DNA of 64,000 nt, from assembly GCA_030549775.1 (NCBI GenBank), contig CM060172.1, positions 125,539,122 to 125,603,121 of the forward strand, given 5' to 3'. The translations under genes were made by a program, and so were the position numbers. The DNA is from Tamarix chinensis (Eukaryota; Streptophyta; Magnoliopsida; Caryophyllales; Tamaricaceae). Below the pieces are notes generated by a model. That model was given only the letters and a program-made list of their open reading frames with translations, did not search any database and had not been told where the DNA came from. Shown here one piece after another: positions 50,591-60,500 of the stretch (positions are counted from its first letter, which is position 1; the number at the start of each line of letters is the position of its first letter).

Positions 50591-51223
50591 AAAGCATTAA
50601 TATTCATGCTCCATACCCATCAATCATCATCCAATTCCACCAACTATTATTATTTATCATAATACTCATTAGCACCTACACTTATTTAGGCCACACTCTT
50701 ACACAAGAAATATTACTGAAATGCCCCTAGGGCCCATAATAACAATATTTATGTAGCAAATGGCCACATTAGCATAACGTATCATACATATACACTTAAA
50801 ATTATTATTAACGACCAAGTTGCTTCCTTAAGCATTATTTCTACACATGACACATAAATTAACATGATTTCCTTTTTATTGATCAACACATGCAATTAAA
50901 AACATTATACTTAACAACATATATTATGTATATAAACATATTAAAAACCCTAATGTGCTAGCATACGTATATCCATACGTTTAAGTAGGGTTTAACGGTT
51001 ACCTTATTTTCTACAAAAAAATAAAACCTTACTGATGCCCGGTTAAATATTCAAGTTTTGATTAGCAAAATCAATACCTAAAAGTAATACCAATACTTAT
51101 CATATTAGAAATAGAGAAAACCAAAAGGATAAAACTTTATCAAAACTTAATTAAAGGAATACTATTATTAACCATTATTATACCTCAATAATTAACCTAA
51201 ACAAGATCCAAAACAATGTGGAA

Positions 51224-51247
51224 CTCACGCTGCATGAGCAGCGTGAG
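51224..51247. repeat. Perfect palindrome CTCACGCTGC-N4-GCAGCGTGAG
   Basis: Ten-base perfect arms with a four-base loop at the edge of the purine-rich block, in the same place as 16533-16556 in the sister LTR. Confidence 0.75.
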
Positions 51248-52206
51248 CCACAAGCAAATTAGAAGGGGAAGAAGGGGTGAAAGGGGGTTGTGAAAATGGA
51301 GGAAGTTGGTTTGAGTTGGGGTTTTTGGGGTAAGGTGGAGAGCAGGTGGAGGGGATTTAGGGCAGAGGGTGGGTGCAAGGGTGTAGGTGGTGGTCAAGGA
51401 TGGATTATCAGCAACCAAGGGCGGCAAAGGCAACGGTTGTAGGGCTGCAAATTTGGTTGTAGGGCTGGCAAAGGATAAGAAGGAAGGGAAAAGAAGAAGG
51501 AAAGGGAGGGGTTGCAGGGCTAGGTTTCGGCTAAGGGTGGTAGAGGAGGTTATAGGGTATAGATTGGTGGCTTTAGGGCAGTAGAACGGCTACGGATGGT
51601 GGTGGTGCAGGGAGGAGGCCGAGAAAGGGGAAAGAAAAGGAAGAAGAAGAAAGGTGATTGCATGGGGCTTGCGGAGGTGGTGCAGGGTGGTAGTAGTGGT
51701 AGGAGGTGGTGCATCTAGTTAGTTGGGTAGTGGCAGCGGCAGTCAAGGGTGGCAGAGCAAAAATAGGGGAAGGAAAAGAGAGGAGAAGAAAAGGAGAATG
51801 GGGGTCAAATGAGGGAGAAAGTGGGCTCAAACAGGGCAGAAATGAAGTAGGAGAGAAGAAGAAAAAAGGAGAGAGAGAGGAGGGGAGGTAGGGCACCAAC
51901 TAGGTGGTTGTGGTGGCAGACGGTAGGGTGGTGGTTGTAGGGAGAGAGAGAAGGAAAAATGGAAGGCATGCGAGGAGGGTTGGAAGCTCAGGTTTGGTTT
52001 GAAAATAGGATGAAAAGGACAGGGGAGAGAGGGAGAGTGAGAGCAGGTTGCAGGCTACAAAGGGCAGGTCAAAGATTATGATTAGGTTAAGATTTTTGTG
52101 ATAAAAATAATTAGGGTAAGGATAAAATAAAATTATCTCAAGATTAGAATTAGATTAAATTATTAATTATATGAGATGAAGTTTAACTAAAATTCAGGGT
52201 ATTAAA

Positions 52207-52527
52207 GTTTTAGGCGTAGATTCATGTTATCCAAATAATAGTTTTACCCAAATACCTATTTGGACTCTTAGTTCCATAGGATCTCTTTTGTTGTATTTTA
52301 GATATTGTACTTGAAGTTAATCTCCAAACTATTGTCTGATATTTATGAAAGTTATCTCATTTCCTTTTTATCATGTTTTACTTTCTAATTATTTTACCTT
52401 GTGATTGACGTAAGGACTGTAAGTTAAGCTATACTTATGTCAATTATGGCGGTAACATCCAACTATTTTGATATTGTGCTTCCGCCAAAACAAAAAAAAA
52501 ATAGTAGTGTATTTTGGGTATACTACA
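52207..52527 (+). repeat. Family D 3' LTR tail
   Basis: From about 52385 on, CCTTGTGATTGACGTAAGG and CTTATGTCAATTATGGCGG match the end of the 5' LTR at 44659-44720. It ends TGGGTATACTACA. 52207-52384 has no match in the 5' LTR and may be LTR text lost from that copy. Confidence 0.65.
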
Positions 52528-52699
52528 GGTATGGTGTTGAAATGATGGGGCATGATGTACAAATGGTGAAATATGGTGTAAAAATGATGGTCCATGGTGT
52601 ACACATGATGTGAAAAATGATGGGGCATGGTGTAAAATAATGGGGTATAATGTTCAAATGATAGGGTATGTGTAGAAATTAAGAAAGAAAAATTAAAAT
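52528..52699 (+). repeat. 21-bp minisatellite, segment 4
   Basis: The array resumes with GGTATGGTGTTGAAATGATG and runs to about 52680, then meets the right inverted repeat. Confidence 0.75.
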
Positions 52700-52941
52700 C
52701 CTATAAAAATACGCCTAGTCATTTGGCGTTTTTTTCACATGAAAATATTGGAACACATTTATCCAATAGGTGTGTTTATAGAGTTTTTATTGAAACACGC
52801 CTAATTATTAGAAATGTTTACTTTGAAGAAAAAATATTATTATTATAGGACTAACATATAGGTTATTTTGGTCAATTTTTAGTTGGAAGGATTATTTTAG
52901 TATTTGATAAAAATAAATGGATCATTTTGGTATTTGGTTCC
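52700..52941 (-). repeat. Right terminal inverted repeat
   Basis: Its reverse complement begins GGAACCAAATACCAAAAT and follows the left repeat block by block with scattered changes. It ends at GGTTCC just before ACTTCAAG. Confidence 0.8.
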
Positions 52942-52949
52942 ACTTCAAG
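52942..52949 (+). repeat. Target site duplication, right copy (ACTTCAAG)
   Basis: Identical to 28205-28212. Confidence 0.8.
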
Positions 52950-55900
52950 ATGGTTTTGCAAAGTACAAACACAATCCAATGACGTCAATCATTTTAGAAC
53001 AATGAATTTTCCATCTTTTTGTAAAATGTAACCAAAGGTAGCAGACAACCAAAGGTAGAACATGTTAACCAAGTCTACATGTTCTTTTATTTATAAGAAA
53101 TCATGATTCTACACAGCATAAGAAGAAGAATACAAAAAAAAAAACACACACACACACACTAATATGAACCCCTCATCATTAAGTGCTATTCTCTATCCTA
53201 ATTTTGGTCATCCAAATTTATTCGTTATTCATTCTAACAATTTTGTGTTTTCTATAATTAGGGTTGAATGAGAAATGAAAGTGGATGTGGAATGATGGGC
53301 AAGAAACATCAAGAATGGAATAAGAAGTTAACATATTATTAATTTTTATAATTTTTAGGTAGTATAGTTTACATATTATTGGACCATAAATAATCAGACT
53401 GATAAGTAGCCTAATTTAATTTTCATTGTAGGTGGATATTATTAGTGGTAGTAGTGGCTGGTTAATGATGATAACTTTTTTAATACTCCGTTGATATAAG
53501 TCTTGGGTTAGGCAACATCGTGTCCATCCACTAGTCCTATGAACTAGTAGAGATAAGGTAAAAAATACCTCCCCTAAATCTAAATAAAATCAAACGAACT
53601 AAATATAACTAAGTTTTTGGGCTGAACCAGATTGAGTTTAGGCCACAATCCGGCCCAACCCCTCTCGTTTGCCGTATCATTAGTGTTCTAAGTTAAAAAC
53701 CCTACCTTATTCATTTTGTGTTATTTTCACATTTTCCTCACCTCTTTCCTCTCTAGCGATGCCTTTACTTTTGCCCGATCTCTCAGTCTTCTCTGCCGCT
53801 CCCTCTGTTTTCTTTGCTGCCTTCTCCCGTATTTTCAATGAAGCAAACTTCCTCCCTTCTCTAATTTTTAAGGCTATTAAAACCCACGTTACCTTTACTA
53901 GTTTTCCCTTTCCGTTTCCTTGTTAAAATTTCCCCCTCCAAACTATATATATGCTGAAAGGCTCCGGATGTATATTATTTATTCAAATTTATAAATCTCT
54001 AGCTAAATCTTTTATATTATAAACTGTTGATTACGACGACAGATTTCGAAAACGTTTCTGGCACCCCAGCTGTAACGAGTCAGGTTTAGTTCAACACCAC
54101 TATTAATATCGTATCTTCCTCAGCTTCTAAGAATTTCTACCAGAAGAGCCGATTAATCACTTGCCTTGCCAATTTCAAAAGAGCAAAAGAGACGGAAAAA
54201 CAATACAGCCAAGCCACCATGTTTATGCGCTTACGTTTACTACCCCCATCGCTGCCACAGAATATATAGCCAATTCATTACCAAATGTTTCATGTTCAAC
54301 ACCCCAATCATCTCTACCCACCAATTTTGGTCAAGGTTGGGAGGACCGGAGATCAACAGACTAAAGGAAACACTAACGACAGAAACCATGAACTCTTCAA
54401 CTTGTACTCGGAGTTGCTACCAAATATCACACATCCAGGTCAAAGAAATATGACAAGAAACTAGGACAAGCAAATGCTAAAGAAAAAAAGAATCCAAGCG
54501 CGAGGCCATAGGGTTGGAGAAGATATGATTTCACTTAAAGGGCGAACATGAGGTTACTCCCAGCATTTACACACATCATAAACAGATCGAAATAATAGGA
54601 TATCAATACTTCTCCACAGATAACCACAATGAGTCAGTTACTCCAATTTACAAGTTCAAAGTTATAAATAACAACTAAAGATGCCCGTCCATTGATGCAG
54701 TCTTCAACAATCTGCGTTGTTCTTGTCATCTCTCATGTATACTATTCCAGAACATCTTGCCTGCCGTGTCATGAAGAAAGAAAAATAAATTAACAAATTA
54801 TGATCCCAGATAATCATATTGACAAGAAGCTCTAAGTAATAAGATTTGCGGCAATCTGATGCACAAATAACTCAAAAATTAAGCATAAGCAGTCCAAGAA
54901 ACAGCATCGGTATTCAACAATATTCCAAGAAAACCCTTCAAAATACAAAATCACCATAACTCATGATACAAGTAGCTCCTTTCCCCTAAAACAAAAACCA
55001 GGATCGTTTTGACATCACGTTTGTCCAATAAAAAATGGAGACATAGACCTTGAATACAATTGGATGCCACCATTAGCGCTTAGACATAATCAGTACATTG
55101 CAGTGGTATGCTAGAATTAATGTTTCACAACTCAACTACAATAATCTGGTCATCTATTCTTTCATTTGGTTCAGTTATGACTTACATTTGGTAAAACTTT
55201 TTTCTATTTCAACTTAGAATGGGGGAACATCAGCTACCTCTTTTCTTTTTACCAATTTACAAGAAATGCTAGAACAGGTTATGATGAATTAGGTTCTTTT
55301 TTCATTGTGACATAAAAAAAGGTAAACGTCCAAGGAGCAAGTCTCAAGAGATCTGAAAGCAAAAGTGGAAAAATGGGAAGTAAGAAAATGCACAGTGGGA
55401 TCAAATTGCAGGTCAGTTGTAGGATAAACCATAGTACTACACAACCAAACAAAAACTACTACATAGGTGAGGACATTTGCCCCTATCGAGCCCCCTTCTG
55501 AACTTATACAATGCCCTGAGAAGACGACTTGCAGGATTTGCATTTAGCTCCAGCAACTTTTAACCATTCACTCATAGAGCAAATTTGAATTCTGAGGTGA
55601 TTGTATCCCTTCAGCTAAACTCCATCCGATGTCTACATAATGGTACTCAATATAATTCTCTTCTCAGTCCCACAGATTTTTTACAGCATCTATCAAAGAA
55701 TAGACATGGCATGCTATCAAAGAAGGAATGCAGTACACCAGGTCAGCCAGAAGATGTCAAGATTAAGTGAAGCATCCCAGGATCCAACTGCTGGATCAGG
55801 AAATGAATAAAATCCATCCAGCAATATGCAATAAGTGCAGGATTCAGTATTGTATATATCATAACTAAATCACAGAAACGTTCAAGCCAAGGATGCCAAC

Positions 55901-56450
55901 CCTAAACTGTTTTTTAGTGACACAAACCAATCCCGGAGATATTATTGGTTGAGATTAAGGTGACATTCAACATTCTCACAGCTTGGATAGTCATAATGGC
56001 TTGTGGGCCAACTGTCAATGTTGAGTAAACCTATAGGCTGTACATCAAAATGAACTAGATTTAATATAATTGGACATACATAATATGGTCTACGCCTTAG
56101 ACCTGCCTTATACCCAATTGAATAGGGTTTTGCACGCTCGTCGTCTTATAAAATAGAGAGAGAGACACTGAAAACAAATATAGAGAGAAATCAGTTTTCA
56201 CCTTCTTCGGCAACAACCCTACAGTGAGAGATAAAAGTGTTTCTCGGAGCACAAGTGATATTAGATCAAACTTGTTCATGCAGATAATGGTTCCCTACAT
56301 GACTTCTTGATTACGCTACAAAGAGGTATGTTTTGTATATTAATGCATATTTTATATCCATATGGGTATTAAAATTGGAATGGGATTAGTCTTTTCTGGA
56401 CTCTAATTTCTGATCAAAACCCAGCACTGCTCAACTAGGATAGTTGCATC
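52950..56450. other. Unassigned, lower-repeat DNA next to the Rab5 gene
   Basis: No gene could be recognised. 53690-53950 has an AAAACCCTA word followed by a pyrimidine-rich stretch (CTCTTTCCTCTCTAG), the style of a plant 5' leader, but no convincing coding exon follows. 54161-54453 holds two overlapping open frames without domains. 54640-56440 resembles intron or untranslated DNA in base composition. It could be the 3' part of a neighbouring gene or a long 3' region of the Rab5 gene. A short (CA)n lies at about 53143-53158. Confidence 0.35.
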
Positions 56451-57069
56451 TACGGGTGTACATGGTTTGATTTGGCTCAGTTTGAGACTAAAACCAAAAC
56501 AAACCGTAATTTTGCGGTTTGAAAAAATTTCAAACCAAACCAAACCATTTTTTATATACCATAAACCAAACCAATCTATAATTTTACGGTTTAAAACCTT
56601 TGGGCTTCAATATTTATTTTAATACTTGTTTTACAATAAAAAATAAAATACACTTTTACTATTTTATATCATCTTTACAATATATATTTTATGAATTTCC
56701 AGTCAACATAAACTTCTAACAAAAATGTCTCGTTTAATATCAATATCCCATAAGTTTCATATCATATCATATTAGGAGAAAAAAATTTGTGTATGTGTGT
56801 AAAGATAAAAGAAAGAAAAATTATGAGTTACATGTTACAATTTACTAGAAAATTACAAATTGGTACGTGAAAAGTATTTTTTATTTAAAATTATATATTT
56901 ATATATATATGTGGTTAGTGGTTTATAAACCGTAATTTAATTTCCAAAATCGCAACCAAATCGTTTTTATAAATACTAAACCAAACCGTACTTTTTCAAA
57001 CCAAAAACCAAATATTAAGGTTTGGTTCAATTTGGCTTGCAGTTTTGGATCGTATTATGAACACCACTA
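56451..57069. mobile_element. hAT-like non-autonomous element, about 619 bp
   Basis: The left end TACGGGTGTACATGG and the right end read backwards (TAGTGGTGTTCATAA) match at 10 of 13 positions, in the style of hAT termini (TAGGGGTGTTCA). It is flanked by GTTGCATC (56443-56450) and TTTGCATC (57070-57077), an 8-bp duplication with one change. The inside repeats CCAAACCAAACC and GGTTTGGTT words near each end and has no coding frame. It lies about 460 bp past the Rab5 stop codon. Confidence 0.65.
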
Positions 57070-57170
57070 TTTGCATCAAGCACATCTAAACATGCTATAA
57101 GAAGCAACAGAAATATTAAGGAAAATGATGCATCAGCAGATTCACCACAAAAATTCACTTCAGTAAAACA

Positions 57171-57412
57171 AGAACATTTAGCAAGAGTGGTAGAAAAGAA
57201 AAGATTCTTAAGCCAAACATCACAAAATAACACAGGCCATCACTAAGAAATCAGTGCTATTAAAGGCATACAACTAAAAAAGAAATCACATCCATAAAAA
57301 AAAGAACATTTTGAAAGAGCAGTAGTAAGGAAAAGATTCTTAAGCCACATATCACCAAATAACAAAAGCCATTACTAAGAAATCAGTGCTATTAAAGGCA
57401 TCCAACTAAAAT
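57171..57412. repeat. Tandem duplication of about 130 bp downstream of the Rab5 stop
   Basis: 57171-57280 and 57303-57412 share AAGAACATT, GAAAAGATTCTTAAGCCA, CACTAAGAAATCAGTGCTAT (TACTAAG... in the second) and TAAAGGCATMCAACTAAA, at about 85-90 percent identity by eye. It lies within the first 360 bases after the stop and so probably in or next to the 3' untranslated region. Confidence 0.7.
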
Positions 57413-57527
57413 TGAAGTGTTTCACCTGTTTAAATCAAATGTCAGATAGATATAATATATATCAATGAAAACTGAAATCTTCTTGCCTACCAAGAAGCAG
57501 AGGGAAGATAAGTCAGCTGCTCAACAC

Positions 57528-60500
57528 TTAGGCACAGCATGAGGAAGCCCTGGATCCTTCACCAGGTCTGTCAACTAGAACCATTCCTGGTGGATTCTGT
57601 GGAGCTTGAGCCCTGGGCAATTTCTTGGCTGTATCACAGACAATATTAGAAATCAGCAAAAATGAGGAATTGCCCTTTTTCTTTGGGGGTTGGGGGAGGC
57701 AGACCAGTAAATGTAGCTCATGAAGCAACTCTCAATATAGCAGTTCATGATGCCTCAGGTAACAATATAGCAATAGACATGTCCAATGCAGCATGTGTAA
57801 CACAAAATCTACAGGGCTCAATCACTCAACCATTTGCAACAAAAACATTATGGCGCACTTATCAGACATGCAAATAGTATTCATTAATGCAAGACAAAGA
57901 AGATTACAAGTTACTACACAGGTACATTGATCAATTAACAGTTATTTAGAAGCTGAAATATACCTATTTCATAGAATAGGTCATTTACATTTTGAGCAGT
58001 TTTGGCCGACGTCTCCATAAAGAAAAGGCCATTTTCCTCAGCGTATGTGCGTGCCTCCTGCAAGATGTATCAACTCAAACCATCATACTTTTTCTAAACT
58101 GGATATGACAAACCAACAAAGAACAAAACTTGAACAAACATCAAGAGAAAAATATAATTGTGAGACAGCCAACCTCAAATCAGAGAAGCTGAGAGATAAC
58201 AATCATATCAAAATGTAAGGCCGGTTTGCAAAGACAAAACCATGACAGGATTGTTTCCCAAAAAGATTTGATGAGCTCCACAATTTTGCATAAAATACTT
58301 CAAACATAACAAAAGCTTTTGATCTGTCAACCAGAAATATGGAAAAGACCCAATGAAACATAACTAAAGCACCTCCACACAAGGCTTCACAACAAAGTGC
58401 CATTGAGATATAAAGAATAGATGTGGAGACTGACAGGTTAGTCACCACTTTGAAAGATAGGTCCATTGTTGCAGTGCATAGGAAAACAAAAGTTAACCAA
58501 GTCTATTGAGTCAATAATTTGATAGGTGTTTAGGTTACATACAATATGATATTTATATTCTAGCAGCAGATTGCACAATGAGCCATTTATGCACCATAAA
58601 TTTTCTGAAGTGCAAAATAATGAAATTTGCTTCTAGTCCTACATATTAATCATGGCAATGATAATGACACATCAAAATTTTTGGATTAGCAAAAATCATA
58701 TGAAAAGAACAAACCCTTATGTTTAAAAACCCACTCATGGAATTTAATGGAACACGGAAGTAGCTAGGGGCCAATATGGATGAAACTACTTTCATTTTCT
58801 TTCCATTTTTCTTGTCACCTAAGCTTTCTCAAAAGCAAAGTGCCAAAATATCCTAATCTAGTCGTTCTATGCTACTTGCTAGCCTAAACCAAAAACATCT
58901 TCCATAGATTTCCTTGGCCAACAACATTGCCCTATATCTTATATTCCTGTTACTTTTTTGTTGCAGCATCCCCACCCCCACCCCCAACCACCACACACAC
59001 AAAAAAGAAAGAAAGGAATTCCCTCTTAACTGCATAGCATAGAGATGCTTCCAAAACTAAAAATCAAGCTTGTCTGCTTAGAATCTCATCCCCCTTCCCC
59101 TCAAAACTAAAAATGTGATGTGCTCCGACAAGTACAAAGCTGACCAAGTATGGTTGGTTAAAGACTAAAATCAACAACAGCCATTGCTGAATCCATTTAG
59201 AGGATCCAAAAAGGTAGCCATGGGTTCACGAATTTCCAAAATACATAATAGAACTACATTCATAGCACAAGTATTCACCCAAAGGGCCAGAAGTTTTCCA
59301 TTCTCCTTAAACTGAAAAAAGTGAAGATCTTCACCATACTTTGCAGATGAATTTTCTCACTTAAACATTCTCCTGCAGCCAAGCCACATGATGTCATCTT
59401 TAAACAGATCTACCCCCAGTTTTCATTTTATCATAAATAAGTCTTGTCTTTCAGTATATTGATGAATAAAGATCACCTTAGGTAATAAGAATAAGGGATC
59501 AAGCACCGAAACCAAACCCCATCCACAAGCTACAACAAGTCCTAATTAAAAGCTATTTTTTGCAAACTTTAATGCTAGTTCGCTCAAACCTGTGGGTTGC
59601 GACCGGGCATCAACCCAAGAGCCTTAATAATGAGACTAACTGAGATTGTATATTCAACCCATTTTTAATTCCCTCCATCATGTTCTGATCAGGAAATACT
59701 GATCTGGTCAAGAACCAGAGAGCAGTCCTAATCTCCAAATATCAGGCAGGATTAGAGTCCAAACAGCAGCTACCCAAAGAGAAAAGCATATATCAAAAAA
59801 GCAAAAGAATTGCTCCCAAAAGTATCATTAAACAAAAAAAGGGTCAAACAAAATAAAATTTAGCAAAAGTGAAAGATGAAAAATTCCTCACTATCAATTT
59901 TCTCATCCTTTTTTCTCTAAGTACTCCCATTTATTTGTCTTTCAAATGGATGCCATGTGCATAGTTAGTTAAGACCATGGCAATCTCTACTTAGACTTTA
60001 GTAACCCCCTGATGGATTTTAGAAGAACTTAGTAAGTAGCTAGGGGTCAGCGTGGATGACACTGCTTTTATTTTCCTTCCACTTATCTTTTAGCCAAACA
60101 TTGAGAGAAATGCCACAACATCCTAATCTAGTAGACCGTGCTACCAACTGATCCTACACCAAAACCTCTTCTTCAAAAATTTCCTTGGCCCGCAACATTG
60201 TCGCAAGTCTTCTTTTCCTGTTCCATTTTAGTGGGAATTCCTATATTCTCCGCTTCCTTGCCCAGCAGCATTGTTATAAGTCTTCTTCAGGTTAAATTTT
60301 GAGAGATTTTACCCCTAACACCCCCGTGGGGGGGGGGGACTTAGCTAATAGATGCTTCCACAATTTCAACATCAAGCACTACCTCTTAGAATCTCATCCC
60401 CAGAACTAAAACCATGGTCTGTTCGTTCATTGTATACGGTCAATTAGGATGGTTAAACCTTAGAACCAACAACAAGCTATTGCAGAATCCATTCAGGGAT

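Larger units (their letters stand above)
47895..52206 (-). mobile_element. Solo LTR, family B, second copy
   Basis: It opens TATAACACCCCCAAAATTCAC (TG eroded to TA) and closes TTCAGGGTATTAAA (expected ATTACA). It matches 13248-17888 part by part: the opening block, the hairpin array (about 48590-48970), the ATAAGTATGCATACCTCCTA block (49185), a long AAATTACCAAATTGCCC array (49740-50590), the palindrome (51224-51247), a purine-rich block (about 51250-52080) and an AT-rich end. Flanks AGTAC and GTTTT do not form a duplication. Confidence 0.75.
43410..52527 (+). mobile_element. Decayed Ty3/gypsy retrotransposon, family D, with a nested minus-strand LTR
   Basis: The 5' LTR (43410-44790), a damaged initiator-Met primer site and a gag-pol relic (45043-47894) are followed by a minus-strand LTR (47895-52206) and then a 3' LTR tail (52207-52527). 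Flanking words AGTAT (43405-43409) and GGTAT (52528-52532) differ by one base and are probably the old target duplication. Integrase and most of the 3' LTR are missing, so the nested insertion came with or after a deletion. Confidence 0.75.
28213..52941. mobile_element. Fold-back / Mutator-like DNA element carrying a minisatellite and nested retroelements
   Basis: Two terminal inverted repeats of about 240 bp (28213-28453 and 52700-52941) face each other and are flanked by the same 8-bp word. Without the three retroelements inserted inside it, the element would be about 1.4 kb: two arms and about 0.95 kb of 21-bp minisatellite. No transposase is visible, so it is non-autonomous. Long arms favour a Mutator-like or fold-back element; an 8-bp duplication also occurs with hAT elements, but these have short arms. 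The duplication could be nine bases (CACTTCAAG) if the C at 52941 is counted outside the arm. Confidence 0.75.

Noticed and set aside
60326..60340. CCCCCGTGGGGGGGGGG run as a G-quadruplex or regulatory site
   Set aside because: Single homopolymer in an intron with no repeated G-tracts; could also be a sequencing artefact. The G run near 28100 was rejected for the same reason.
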